Shown here: positions 26,333 through 39,910 of the stretch, in pieces
Layout of the letters: every line of letters begins with the position of its first letter
Position numbering within the stretch: position 1 is the first letter of the stretch
Assembly: GCF_020740795.1 (NCBI RefSeq)
Contig: NC_067285.1
Span: 108,649,652 to 108,713,651, forward strand
Direction: 5' to 3'
DNA: 64,000 bases
DNA from: Apus apus
Taxonomy: Eukaryota > Chordata > Aves > Apodiformes > Apodidae
Notes under the pieces: generated by a model
What the model saw: only the letters and a program-made list of their open reading frames with translations
Database searches by the model: none
What the model was told of the DNA's origin: nothing
Made by a program: the position numbers and the translations under genes

Positions 26333-29300
26333 GATCTTTCTGCTTTTGAACACACAACTCAATCTATATGGTGGGAGAGGACAGAGAGAGAGGATATTCA
26401 GATGGTTGGTACAGAGTCATTGAATCTGAAAGCTGAAACTATGCACATGAAGCCCTGATCAGTACTCATGAGTTCAGCATCTAGCTGGGGACTGAAGCTC
26501 AGCAGCTGTAGAATTGCCAATAAGTGAGTTATCACATCTTTAGTGGAGGAAGAAGACTAGGCTGTGGGCAACCCACTAGTGACAGGGAGAGGACAAGAGA
26601 AAATCTAGAATAACCTCTCTGACTGTGGTGGATATAACCAGCACTGAGGAGCTCACCAGGACCAGAGGAAGGACAACCTAGTCTGCACTAGGCGTCTGGT
26701 TTTGAGAAGATAGACCAGGTCCCCAATGAGTGACATGATATATATCACTACACAGAAGTTTTTTGTCTCAGTCCTTGTACTAAGGCTATGCAACCCATCT
26801 CCTAGAAGGGACCCCTGTGCTCTGATCAACCTCCAGATGCTCAGTATATATATTCTCAAATACACATCATCTTCTCAGATCTTAGATCTTGCTGGAATGA
26901 AAAAAAAACCCCGCAAATAACACCTACAAAAAAACTGAAGTGATAGAAACTCTTCATGGGCTTCCAAGCTAACACCCTCCCATGTGGTTCTGTGCTGCTT
27001 AGGCTCACTTCTCATTCAATGAGTGGTTATTTTTTATACAATTTTACAGATATTTTTCCAACAGGATGCCCTTGAGAGTCAATGTTGCACATGCAGGTGT
27101 GTTGTAACTTCCCTGGGGAGAGGGGTAAGGTTTATTTGCCTCATTTGCACCTCAGACAGTGGGTCCTGATTTCATTGCTATGCCTAATTCATGTAATTGA
27201 TGGACAAATAATTGAACAGCTTAAAATGCCTGGGAAGGCCCATGAGAAGGTTCAAATGGAGCCATTGCTTTTCTTACAAGAACAGTTGGGATCTGTAATG
27301 ATGTGAGCAAGAGATGGTGTTTGTGGTAATGAGATTTCCAGAGCCAGAGGCACATGGGGAATCATAAAGAAGAGAGTGAAGTGAGACATGAGGAGTGAGG
27401 AGAGCTTAATTAGTGGTAAGAAACATTCTCTCAATAGTCTTTAATAAGCCAAAACACTCAAATACGTGAGAACTGTGTTAATAGCCCATGGTGAAGCACC
27501 AGATGGGGTCTACACCCACACAGAGGAGCTCTGAGGCAGTCCTGCTGCTCCTCTCCCTGGTTCACTCTGATCCAATGTGCTCACCACCCCAAACCACCTG
27601 GAGTCTGATAGCGTCAGGTTCCTCTTCCACCTCTCCCTGACTTCTCTACACCGATCTCTTTATGCTTTGGGCCTTGCTCTGAGTATTGCTTCAGCAATTA
27701 TGCCTCTTCATTAGCATTTCAGCAAGCTAATTGCTATCCTCCTGTGAGCTGGCTGGATAACTGTATCAGCCAGGCAGCTGCATCTCTCTTGTGCTTTGGG
27801 ATTTGTTGATTAAAACGATTAGCTCATCCAGTTTGACCCTATCAGCTCCAGCTTCCTTTACTCCTGATGAGAAGCACATGTTGGTGGATCTGGAGCATTT
27901 CATCATCAAGACAAGGAGCTGGACAACAGACAGGTGGGCTCTGGCAGTGTGAGTTCCTTCTTGCCATGAGTTCAGGACAGATCTGTAGGGAGCTAATGGT
28001 AATCACCAGCACAGAAAATGCTGCTGGTAGCCCAGGATCCCATTTAAGACAAAATTCAGCCATAGGTGGCTTCAGGAGACTAAGTCCTTCTAAGAAAACA
28101 ATTGAAAAAAAATGCTGATGGGATAACAAAAAATGAAAGACAAAAATAATGGTGTATATTCCTATGAAGAAGCAGAAATTCTTCTCATTGGGCTTGTGTG
28201 TGGTGTAGTAAGAGCATCTAATATGTTGCATACAGTCAGGAGAGCTGCATCTGGTCTGTTTCATAGACTTCAGGTGTAGTTTTTTGTTACTAGTCAGCTT
28301 TCCAGCTCTCTGAAGAAAACTAGATCTGATCAGGTTACAGCCCAAGGTGCTAAACTTCATGCCCACACTCTTTCAGTCAAGGAAAACCCTTGGAGGAGAG
28401 GTCCAGGGAGGTTTCATTATTCATTCGCCTTCAGTCCTTACATGCCATATTAAGGTAAAGACTTTTGAGGTCTAATCTGAATCACGTTTATATCAGGAGG
28501 ACAGTTGGTCTTAAGGACAGTGAAATACAGTTGACCAGAAGCATCCATCTGCAATTGCTCAGTTTAAGGCCTGATTCACCTATCACAGGTCTCTTAAAAA
28601 CATCCCATTAGAAACCTTCTGATGCAGCTTATTCCAGTGCTTGCCTACCCATCGAGTTACAGAGCTTTCTGATGTTCAGCAAATCCAGTTCTTTCATTCA
28701 GCCACGATTTTTTCATCTATCTTCTCTTCTGTGATTTGAATCACGTGTATCTGGAGTACATATTACTCAAGTTGTAGTGCTTGAAGATGAACAAAGCACT
28801 CCATGTGCCTCAGATATTCCTTTCTCAATTAAAACCATAAACTAGAGCTGCCAAGTGCTGATTTCAGTAACATATCTATTAATAGTGACTGCTATGGGGA
28901 AAATGGAAAGAACAGCAGACAGATAGAAGGAGAAAAACAGTATCAAACTAGACATTTATCCGAAAATACAGTCCCACTTAAACCACAAAATATGGTGAGA
29001 TAACCTACGGAGTTACAGCTTCGTGGGCAATAAACTTCCCTTTCATTTTTGCTCAGGAAACTATTTCATGTTAACTTTTCAGGAGGGGTAACAAAAGCGA
29101 TTCACTCCTCCATGCACAAAAGCCCACACTAGCATGTTTATGCATTGCCACGGGCAAAGCACCTTCCAGACACTCATGATTTTTCCCTTCTCTAAGCATT
29201 GCGCAAACCAGACTGTTTTTGTTGCTTGCTGGGCTATAGCAGCACTGATGATTAAGTTTGTAACAAAATCTCAGGTAAGATAAATATTTAGAAACAGCAA

Positions 29301-29571
29301 TCCAGAGGGATTACACAAACACAGAGCTTAACTCTTCCAGGATTTCCCCTGTGTTGTTATTCAACTTGCACGTTTTGGAGATAGGAAAACCAAATTGTGT
29401 AGGGCTGGGCTGATTGCTCCAAAAGGCTAAATGCCTGTACTTATGGGACTAGATTCACAGGAAGGATTTAAGGATCAGTATTAGACCCTGCTCCCAAATC
29501 CTAATTAGGCAATTCCTAAAGATGGTAGTTTACAAACCCCAGCACAGCTCTGTCTAATACCAGAACCACTT

Positions 29572-29653
29572 TAAAACAAAACAAAACAAATGGGAAAAAA
29601 AAAAAAAAACAAACACAAAAAACCCCTCTAAAAAACAACAACCAAAAAAAACC
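29572..29653 (+). repeat. A-rich low-complexity tract
   Basis: AAAAC units followed by a 15-A run and more A/C-rich sequence. No retrogene body or CR1 is attached on either side, so it is not clearly a poly(A) tail. Confidence 0.85.
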
Positions 29654-32600
29654 AGCATAATGTTGAAGGGGAGGAACTTCATGTGAGATAAACAGCTGTA
29701 GGTTTTTTCTTAAATCTAAACACTGAATCAGGTCAGCCATTCCTCTCCCCTCAAAAAATACTAGGGTTGGAGTATTTGGTGCAGAGCTTTCCTGCCCCAA
29801 ATATTGACCTACACGTCTCTGACATGAGAGACCCCTTTCAATGTCCACCCTCTGTGCTGAAGACCATCTTAAAGCTGGGTCATTAGGTCTTCTGATGTCA
29901 TTACAAAGGGGTTTTCATGCAGAGAGGGTGGGACTTTGCTTAGTGGGGAGTGCAAGGAGAGAGGGAAAAGCTTTCTACTCCAGCATGCTTTTCCTAACCA
30001 TGGCTTGAAGAAAACCTACAACCTAGCTCAAGAGTGGGGGAGACATCTTTACGTGGTGAGCCACTGGGCTCACACACAATGAACCCTGTTTTGGATGGAA
30101 AAGCTTTAGTTCCATCTCCAGAAACATGCTAGTGTCAGGGGACTGACCAAGTTATAATTGAATCTCTTTGTGTTATTGGTCTCTTGGCCTTCCTAAGCTG
30201 AAGCAAGCTACATTTGATTTCTTTGGCATTGTCTAGCATGTGTACTGCCAGCACATTGCCCTTGGTGCCTTGTGTAAGCCAAACTGGCCACTTCTGTGAC
30301 CTCTTGTTCCTTCTATACATGGAACATATTTAAATGATTTTATAACTCCTGAAATAAGGACTCTTATATTCTAATCTGAATGCTCTGTCAACTTGGCTTT
30401 GGATCCTCTTCGACTGTCCAGAATGCCTGATGCTTTATATTTTGGATATACCAGACTGTCTGTGCTCCAGACTGTGACAGAAGGTGTCTGATTCCCATAC
30501 ATTTAGAGGTTAGACTGCCATCAGCTTACTTGTGCTGTCTCATCAACTAGCAAAAGCAAAAAGTCTCTCATGTTGTTCATGTAAGTGAAGAGGTTTTGAA
30601 CCAAGAAAGCTCAGTGTGGGTTGTTTCAAAACATGTCTAAGGGCGACACCTGAGGCACAGGACTACAGAGCTGAGGATCTTCCAGCCAGTGCAGGAAACT
30701 GGCACAAGAAAAGCCATATTTCCTGGAAATTGGTTTGTCAGAAGCCAACCTGCTTGCAGGAACATTTGGGGAGGGAAGGGTCTCCAGACTAAACGTGTTT
30801 AAGATACACTTTTCAACTTGCTGTAATGCTCGCTCTCTAGATCTTTCTTTCTATTTTTTTTTCTCCTTAAATGAAGCATTTATTTTCATTTGAAAGCTTT
30901 TCAAATGTTTTTCTTTATCTCTAGATATCAGAATTGAAATAAAAGATTCCCATGTGCTTCAGATTAAGGATTTTAGTGGAACCAATCTGAAACTGGAGGG
31001 GGAGAGTTTGGCTTGCTGAGTTTTACTTGTTCTTCTTATTTATTACAATAGGGGAAAAATGAAAGCTCTGAAACCTCTCACAGGATGGGGAACAAGTTTT
31101 CTACTCACTTGTGGGGGCCAAGTTCTCCAGGCAGAGTTGCTCTCACAGCAAATCAGCCCCAGTGAAGGGTTTTTTCCATCAACAGAGGGAGAGGAAATAC
31201 CCCCCCCTCAAATATAAACTGGTCATGAAGGATGTAACAAAAATTGGGTGGTAGATTAAACCAAAGGGATCAACCCTTTCTCTCATTCTCAACTCACCTT
31301 CTTCCTCTAAATTATTTTGTTTCTTTGTACATCTCCTGCTTAGTATTAAGCATGTAAGCTGTAGCTCCTGTGGTTGCGGAAGATAAAGGTGACGTTATAT
31401 TAAATTATAACAACTGACCCCAAACTTCTCCTGCTCTTTATGCTCTTAAGGTTGCTCTTCATTTCTCCCCCTCTCTTTGGCCTAGGGCATTTATTCCTTT
31501 AACTTTACCCTCAGAAAGGCCTCTCAAAACCTGAAACAGTCTCATTTGTCTCCCTTGTCTGCAGATTTTCCAGCTGATGCATCCCAGACCATGCCAAACT
31601 GGATATCTTTAATAAAAGTTTCCCAGAGGGAAGATTCAAGTGTTTTCCCTGCTTTCCCCCTGCTCCTCTTCACACCTTTTTTTTTTTCTGGTTTGAAGTC
31701 TGGGCTGTATCATCTCTGCAGCCAGTAAATTATCCAGAAATTCAACATAAATGCATCCAGCAGTATGTGGTTTCCTATCAGTTTCTTTGCCATGCTTTAC
31801 CACAGCAGTCAGGAGAAGACAGTGGTTTCAGCAGAAAAAAAACAAACAGATGAGGAGTTCCAAGTGACTTGCTGGTCCTCTTCTCCTGTGATGTTGAGAG
31901 GATGTCCCTCCTAAGGACATTCAAGCTTTTAGCTTTATTTCAGACAAGCTGATCGGCTTCCAAAGGGTCATAAAGTCTTGGGAGTGTGGACAAGACTTTT
32001 TGCCACCCTTGTAAGGTTTCACAAAACTAATGTCAGCTTCTCCTGTTACCATGAAAGCATCTGGTTACTTCTTAATTTCTTGTCCCTCATGAGCTATTTT
32101 TTGCATTCAGATTCCTACAATACATTTATTTTCTTCTTATTGCCTGTCCCAAGCTTTCATTCAGGAAGAAAGCTGCTAGTCAGGAGCCAAGGAGACCTTG
32201 CCAAGAGGGCACACCATTCACCAGCCCAGGAACAGCAGCCAAGGTAAAATGGAGCCCAGGCTGACTGGTCCTACACCTGTCAGGACAATAAACAGGGGAA
32301 ATCACTCCAGGTAGCAGATGCAACTGCAGAACTCCAGGTCATGCTTCAAAAGTCATGACATATTGGCAGAGGAAGACTCAACACCATGTGAAGATGCTGC
32401 TTGCAGAAATATCTGCCATTATTTACATCCATAATCCTAGGCAATGGAGAAGCTGGGGTTCCCACACGACCCCTGTGACCAAATTACAGCAATTAAGAAT
32501 GTTCATTAACCAGGACAGACTAAGGAAGGCTGCAGTGATGTCCCAGGAGCAGCATGAAAACATTTCTAAAGGTCCATCTAAAACCCAACTTACCTTTTCA

Positions 32601-32837
32601 ACTCTACACCTTCTTCTCACAGAGAGGAAAGTTTTCTGGGCACTATTGCAAGGATGATCCCAAAAGGGCAGGGAAGTGTGAAGGGCTAAGAGGAGGAGAG
32701 GGACAGAGGGAGATGGCAACATGGGACTGGTCTGGACCAGAAATACAAGACAATGTGGAATGCCAAGGACTAGATACCTTGTCCTAAGCTCCCAGGTAAG
32801 GATAATATCCAGGTTTTCCAAGCCATCTCCATTCAGA

Positions 32838-32996
32838 AATTAAAAAAAAACAAAAAACAAAAAACAAAACCACACAAACCAAAAACACCCACTCCAAAAA
32901 CAAACAAACGAACAAAACAACAACAACAACAAAAACATACAAAAACAAACAAACAAAAAACCCACCAAAACAACAAACAAACAAATAAAACCCCTC
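32838..32996 (+). repeat. (AAAC)n-type A/C-rich tract
   Basis: About 160 bp of CAAA, CAA and ACAAAA units with no G except one and almost no T. This strand asymmetry is extreme compared with its surroundings. Confidence 0.9.
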
Positions 32997-33465
32997 ACAT
33001 GTCACTGATATTCTGGAGCTTCAGATAATAGTCTGAAACCCCAAGTGAGGAAGCAACTGCTAATTATAAATGTAATATAGAAAAAAAGTTTGCAAAAAAA
33101 ATTCCCAATTCTTCTCTCCTTTTCTCACAAACAATTCCCTAAATTTTGTACAAGTGTTTGTTATTCACAAACCTTAAATAACATTTTCAAGTAATAACTT
33201 TCAGACAGTGGGCTGCCCATGAATTTCTCTTTTAGATGAGTCTGTCTAATTTCCCAGTAAGAGGTGGCCACGCTGCCATTGGCAGTGTCAGAGGGGCCAG
33301 TTAAACCTCTCATGGTACCTGCACACTGCTGGTGTGCTGAAGGCTGAATGAAATTATTGTCTTATCAGAAATGAGTGGTTAACCAGATGCAAACATTTTA
33401 AGAAATCCCCAGGGGAAACCCTGTGAGTTTGTAAATATGCTATTTAATTATTTGATGGGCTCTGG

Positions 33466-33479
33466 GTTGCTATGGGAAC
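33466..33479 (+). promoter_or_regulatory. RFX X-box-like site
   Basis: 'gttgctatgggaac' matches the palindromic X-box bound by RFX factors (two GTTGCC-type half sites) with one mismatch in the right half (GGGAAC for GGCAAC). It is the best match to a named regulatory motif I noticed, but one motif in 64 kb is weak evidence. Confidence 0.3.
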
Positions 33480-33520
33480 TTGATGGACTTGGAAAGGCAC
33501 AACAAAGCAAGGCCCTTCCA

Positions 33521-33549
33521 CTTGGGACCATGAAGTCTTTGGTCCCAAG
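33521..33549. other. Perfect 10-bp hairpin
   Basis: 'cttgggacca' and 'tggtcccaag' are exact reverse complements separated by 9 nt. It lies about 40 bp from the RFX-like site in the same CR1-free stretch. Confidence 0.7.
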
Positions 33550-34113
33550 CGTTTCACGAGGTACTGTAGTTACTGAAATGCCAGCAGAGCAGTGATATCA
33601 TGCTCAGATGACATGACAGATCACACTTTTCTCATATTAGGAGAGTGGGCTGGAACATGTGAATATGTGTACAGGAGTCTGTTTGTAATGAAACTGCCTT
33701 TATGGGGCCCCTGTGTGCTTGCAGTTTCATTTCATTGAGTTAAGAGTACTCACTTTTCTTAATACCTGGTTAATGTGTTTACTTAAATATATTTAATAGC
33801 CTATGGAGTCCATTTCCATTTACTGCTGGAGTTTTTTTAGTGTGTCACAGTGGCAACACTGCATCAGGTACCCCTGAAAAATGTCAGTTAACAATAGCAT
33901 CTTGAAAGTGCTGAGGAGTGCTTGTTCAGGATGTAACAACCTTCAGTTTTGTGATAAAAATAAGTAAATGAGAAAAACTGTGGGAAAATATTAAAATAGA
34001 GCAATCATCCAGGAAAGTAACAAGTTAACAAATGTACCCTTTGGTACACAGTGAAGAAGGTCAGTTTCCTTTTTCAGATGGTGCTCATTGCAGAAGCAAT
34101 AGATGCCCAGTTT

Positions 34114-34154
34114 GGGGGGGAAAAAAAAAAGAAAAAAAAGTAATAATAATAAAA
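34114..34154 (+). repeat. G-run, A-run and AAT repeat
   Basis: Seven Gs, then ten As, a GA8 unit, and 'taataataataa'. Confidence 0.8.
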
Positions 34155-36504
34155 GTTCTTGCTCTCTCTGCTCCCTGTTCACCATCTGACCTCATCACTA
34201 CTGCATTCCTGGCTGCAAACCAGCTCAGCCTCAAGTTAAAAATTAGACTGCTTTCAGGAAACCCTATGACCTGGTGGTTAGGACACTTTGTATGAAGGAA
34301 AGGAAGGTTCAGTGTCCCTTGGTTTCAGTGATAGCCTCTTTCTTCCTGGATGAACTCAGTAGCATGTAAACAGCAGCCACTACCAGGAGCAGAGATGGTG
34401 GGTGTCCTGACCACACTCTGGGACCTTCTCTGGGAGGCTGTGGGTTGGTGTGGCTGACGGGCTGAGACTGCGATGGAGCTCTGTAGGTGGGAGATCAACA
34501 CCTGGTTTTACTGTAAGAGGCTCTTCTGACCGTGTCTGAGGACTACAGATAAGCATGTTGAGAAACTTCAGGCCAAGTTTCTCCAAGTCCTACAGCTATT
34601 CTCCTTTCTAGGTCAGTACACACGAAACTCCCTGCTCAGTGACCAGGGGGAAAAGAGGCAGCCTAAGAGGCTAAAAACCTTAAAGCAGAGGCTCTGAGTA
34701 ATTGAGAATCCACCCTTAAATTGCAGGAACAGCAAGGGGGTTTTGCACTCCCCCCTTCTGTGTCTGAGCACCGGCAGTCTCATTATTCCTGCTAGAGACA
34801 TCCCTATGCTAGAAAAACAGGTCCTGGTGGCAAGGGACACAATGATCTCAAGGTCCCAGCTGCCTTCCCCTGCTCAGTGTCACTCAAACCAGCAGGCCCG
34901 AGGAGCCAGTGCTCATGCATGTAAAATCATTCTTTTTAATTTTCTGTTTCTGTAACATGACCTGTTACTGTACTACATCTTCATGAGGCAGAGCTGTCTG
35001 GAGAACATCTGTTGCAGTCCCAGCTGTTCGGGTACTTTCTCCATCTGATATGTGCAAATCAACGACAGTGTTACATCCCCCAGTTCCTCCTACAAATCCT
35101 ATTTGCTCTGTTCTCACAGGAGAAGGAAGGGGAAAACAAAACCCCAGATACTTTGTATGGTTAAATATGGGCTAGATGCTTTATTCTCACCAAATTGCAC
35201 CAGTAGGGTCATTGTGGACTGACTCATACCAGACAGACAGTAAAAACCATCCCAGTGTTTATTCTCTTTGGAGCCTATATAATTAAAGCTGCCCACCTGC
35301 TCCTGAATTTTGCTGTCATTTTTTGATGCTATGGGCAATGTGATACTCAGTTATTATCATAAACTATGTTAAGCTCTACCCACTGTGGGGTTCATGACAA
35401 CAATTCTTGAGAAAATTGTAATCCTCTGTACTCAAGTATATCTCCTTGTTACAATGCTTATGATTCTTGGCTTGAGATGATGGCAGATGATGGCCATGAA
35501 AGGCTTCCAAATATGGGTCCTGGCAACTGGCTCTCTCCCTAGTTTGCCTGCATTAGGTACATTAGATGAAGCCATTTTCAGCCCATCTTTTCCAGCCTTC
35601 CAGCAGAGCCATGATTCCTCTTCCAGGACACATGACCAAGTGATGCAATAGTCGGCCCTGAGGGAATAATTCCATAGGGAATTAAGGTGGCTTCAAGGAG
35701 TTGGGGGCTGTGCTGTCAGCTGAGCAGCTCTCATGCCACATCACCTTGGAGTTCAAAAGAATGTTTCTTGCCTCCTTTCCCTACCTGGCCCAGGACTGCT
35801 GTTTTCATTCCCATGCCATACCAAGCCTCAGCACACCTAGCTGAGGGTGCTCAGTAAGGATTTGGGGGAATTTCCAGGGCTTTGGCTGGAAGATTTGCAG
35901 GGGCTGGAATGCACGGAGCTCTTCTCCCACTCCTTGAGTGAATGCTGGAGCCACTTAATAATCACATTAAAGGGTGGCAGATCTTCTGGGATTGTTTTAA
36001 AAGGAAACACTGCCTGGATTTTGAGAGAAGGGTTCCACAGAAGAGCAGTCCATGCAGTGGGTCCCATGCAGACAGGACTTTAGGTGCTTCCACTGCCCTA
36101 TATCTCCCCTTGGAAAAATGTGAATTACTGACTAGTCCTTACATTACTGCACAGGCATTGCCAGAGGCAGCGACCATAACATGCTTCCAAAGCTCAACAT
36201 TTAATCTACTACATTTAAAAAAAAAAAGAAATCATCTAACTTCTGAGCTCCAAATACTGCAGAATAACCTAGGGACATCAATTTATAATGTTACTATTGC
36301 AACTATGGGACAGCTCAAATATTTGGTAGCCTTGGAAACAATAAAATGAGTTTCCAGATCACCCAGTATTGTTGACACATATATTAAAGCAACCATCATC
36401 AAATGCTTATTGTAACTCCATAATTGAAAACAACAACAACACTTTTTGTCTCTGTAAGCACCCTTCATTGTTTTCTGGAAAACTCAAAAGCCTGAAGAAT
36501 ATAA

Positions 36505-36521
36505 TTTTTTTTTTTTTTTTT
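36505..36521 (+). repeat. Poly(T) run
   Basis: Seventeen Ts in an AT-rich setting. Confidence 0.85.
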
Positions 36522-37106
36522 AATTGTACAAACACTGAACGTTTTGGAAATTAAAAATTATCACTCTTTTTTAAAAGTCTGAATAACCAGACCTCCAAAA
36601 TGTAGCACCACATGGTTACAAAAAATCCTTATCTGATATAGATTTCCCCTTTCTGGTGCCTCCAGCTACAATTTCAACAACAAAAAACTATCTAAATTAA
36701 CAATCCAAACATGTTTCCTAAACAGTCTGGTCACCAGTAATTGTTGGAAGCAGCCACTTCTCTTCTCTGCCAAAATGTCTATCATACTGTTTGTTGCCTG
36801 ATACTCCTGGAGGGACTTATCAGTGTTTATTAAATAATTTGAATCTGCTTCATAAAGTTTCTATTTAATGCTGGTTGAAATGTGAATTTATTATGATTAT
36901 TCCCCCTCCCTGCCAGCTTTCTGAAGGACAACACATGGTCTTTGAGAAAAGCTTTTGAATGCTGGACCTGCATGAGCTGAAACCACACACAGTTTGACTT
37001 TCTGTAGGAGCTGTAGGACAAAAGTTTGCTGTTGACATGTTTTGCACAGGTCCCCCAGGATGGTGCAAAGTCTCCTTTCGTTTTTTTCTTGCATATACTT
37101 ATCCAG

Positions 37107-37152
37107 GAAAAAAAAAGAAAAAAAGAAAAAAAGAAAAAAAAAAAAAAAAGAG
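37107..37152 (+). repeat. (A7G)n tract
   Basis: Runs of A separated by single Gs at near-regular spacing, ending in a 16-A run. Confidence 0.9.
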
Positions 37153-37732
37153 ACATTGCTCAGTGCTGATGACAGCAGTTACCACAAAGCTGCTCACTTG
37201 TAAAGAGAAATTATCTGTTTTCCCAAGAAGTCCAGCATAAGCCTCCCAGTCACTTCCATGAGGCCAAGTCCAACCCAAATGACCCTGATGGCTTCACCCA
37301 GTGGCTGATGAAACAGTTCCACCTTTTAGACCCTGTCTTCAGAGAAACAAGGGTAAGTCAATGGCATAACAATCATCTCTGTCTTCTACAAACTGAGAAA
37401 CTGAGCTCAGCACTGGAACACAGCCACCAAGGTATGGCCTCCAGTATCTTCCCTCTGCCACCAGCTAGGGCTTGGCAAAAATAACTGATCTTGGTTTTGC
37501 TGTTTTGCTACCCCTGATGCTCTGATAGACAGCAGCTGCCTTGTCATTTCCCCGCATCAAAGAAGCACTGCTCATATAATGAGGAAGGTGATGGCTTTGG
37601 ACAGACAATAATTTGGTGCCTGAATCCACATCCAAATCTCTGCTCTTTCTACTTTAAAAAAAACCTTTTTCTTTCTCTGTATTTCCATGTCTGTTCTATT
37701 TTTTGAATTATTGCTATAATTCACAGACATGG

Positions 37733-37985
37733 AAGATGCTCTAAGGTCTCCCCAGAGCTTTCTCTTCTTCAGGCTGAACAACCCCAGCTCTCTCAGTCTG
37801 TCCTCATAGAGGGGCTTCAGCCATCTGGTCATCTTCTTGGCTTCCCATGTACTCACTCCAACAGCCTCATGTCCTCCTTGTTTTGGAGACCCTAGAACTG
37901 GACACAGTACTGCAGGTGGGGTCTCACAAGAGCAGAGTAATAGGGGAGAATTACTTCCCTTGACATAAGTGGTCAAAGGTGTCTG
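37733..37985 (-). mobile_element. CR1 LINE internal fragment without 3' end
   Basis: About 250 bp of the ORF2 region in minus orientation ('aaggtctccccagagctttc', 'ttcaggctgaacaaccccag', 'gaactggacacagtactgca'). The usual 3' terminus is missing on the left side (37700-37732 is unrelated), so a deletion or rearrangement removed it after insertion. Confidence 0.88.
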
Positions 37986-39523
37986 GAGCACAAACACTCT
38001 GGAAATGGACAGAAGCACTCAGCCATTTTCCAACACAATATGTATAATATTTTGTACTGAAACTATTTGACAAGTAGGTGATTTTTAAGTGCCATTTTTA
38101 ACTTGTTTTTCCAGGGTTATTTTCTGCCGTTAGATTTGTAGGTGCCCATTCTGGGAAAGATGGGAGCTCAGGTTCAATGCTGCAGGGACTTGTGCTTTAT
38201 GGCTGACCACAGAGTCGTGTTTGCACAGAGGCCCCTGCAGAACTGTCAAGGAACCAAAAACCAAATGCAAACAGAGTTGGGCTGGCTTTATGGCCCCTTA
38301 CAAATCTTCTTTGGCATATGGGAGTAGTAGGTCTTAACACACCAAAATGAGAGAGTAGTGTTTTATCACTTCTCTCTGATATGGGGTTGAACTTGTCCTT
38401 ACAGGCAGCCGCTACTTGCACACACATTTGGAAGAGAGTTTCAGATAAATATCAACATGCATCTCTTCTGATGTCAAGCAGGAGAGCTCTTTGCCCTTAC
38501 TGAACCATGACAGAGGGCAGCTTGTGAGGCTGGCAAATGGTGATGAAAACTGGGGCTTGTAGCAGCAGGCAGTCTCACATTGCACACCTCTCCACTCTGA
38601 TTCTCTTGTTTTGTTTCCTGTTCCTATGTTCACGGAGAGTTCAGGAGAACATCAGCCTCCCAGGGTCAGACAGATGCTGCAGAGACACAGCAGCATAAGG
38701 AAAGTCACTGTTATTTGCTGAGGTGTCTATTGGACTTGGGTAAATTCAATGTTTATGGACATTTCACCAATTTGTGGCATAGTTTTGTAATTTTCAGTGC
38801 CAAAATCAGGTTCATCCTTCTGTTTCATAGTACCTGGTTGACAAATTGAACTTATCTCTTTGGCTTCAGTGGAACAGTAAACACCACTGGGGATCTTTCT
38901 CTCCACCCAAAAACCAAAACATCTTTGGGAAGTGCCACTTTCTCTTCCCTATTTAAGGAAGCTCATGATTGCTCTGTGCCTAACTTTCCTACCTCACTTA
39001 AGAAGGATTAATCCAGGCTTTTAAACACATCCTTTTTTCTCTTTGAAATCCAGGCAAAGCAAGAGCATGCTTTGATAAAGATGTTCTCCAGTGATGTGTT
39101 CGAGAGAAATTGTCTGTTACAGCAGGACTTGATTGCTCTGGGTAGTGCACCCCACACCAGTCTCTGGTGCTTCTGGGCTCCAACCTATGTGGACTAGCCA
39201 AAGCAATGGCTTGACTTTACCCTGGAAATGCCCTGAGAAGTGTCACCTCTCCCCCTCTTTTTTAACTGCTCCTCCTTATCATTCATGACTCCTCTTTTCA
39301 CATTCACCTCCTGCCTTAGGCAGCATTAGTGAAGGCATTAATATTTTCAGTTTTCTGTATTAATAACATTAATACTCAGATAACTTACCAACATTTTCCT
39401 TAAACTCTTACCCAGGTCTCTGGCAAGATTTTGGATTCCACAGGTGTCAGGATCTGGGCCTCCATCCTTATCTCTCTGATTAAATCATTAGCTTTAAAAT
39501 CCTTCACCATTTTCAAGGGAGTT
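37986..39523. other. Intergenic unique sequence
   Basis: Nothing recognised between two CR1 fragments. Confidence 0.55.
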
Positions 39524-39910
39524 GGGAGTTGGGGTTGTTCAGTCTGAAGAAGAGAATGCTCTGGGGGGACCTCATAGTGGCCTTCCAGTACCTGAAGGGG
39601 GCCTACAGGAAAGCTGGGGAGGGTCTTTTTACAGGGGCTTGCAGTGAGAGGACAAGGGGTGATGGTTTTAAGCTGAAAGTAGAGAGATTTAGGTTAGAGA
39701 TCAGGTGTAAATTCTTCAGTGTAAGTGTGGTGACACACTGGAACAGGCTGCCTAGAGATGTTGTGGGGGCTCCATCCCTGGAGGTGTTCAAGGGCAGGTT
39801 GGATGGGGCTCTGAGCAGCCTGTTCTGGTGGGAGTTGTCCCTGCCCATGCAGAGGAGTTGGAACCCGATGATCTTTAAGGTCCCTTCCAGCTCAAAAAAT
39901 TCTGTGATTC
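39524..39910 (+). mobile_element. CR1 LINE 3' fragment
   Basis: About 385 bp in plus orientation. It encodes LFSLKKRMLWGDLIVAFQYL, then CSERTRGDGFKLKVERFRLE, VSVVTHWNRLPRDVVGAPSL and EVFKGRLDGALSSL. It ends in 'aattctgtgattcaa'. The frame is open for about 140 codons. Confidence 0.95.

Larger units (their letters stand above)
26333..37732. other. Intergenic, 11.4 kb without CR1
   Basis: The longest CR1-free stretch. It contains two A-rich tracts (29572-29653 and 32838-32996), shorter A or T runs (34114-34154, 36505-36521, 37107-37152), an RFX-like site (33466-33479) and a perfect short hairpin (33521-33549). A 174-codon minus-strand open stretch (28366-27842) has no recognisable domain. I see no gene. 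Confidence 0.55.

Noticed and set aside
27842..28366. 174-codon minus-strand open frame
   Set aside because: No recognisable domain, no splice partners, and composition typical of noncoding sequence.
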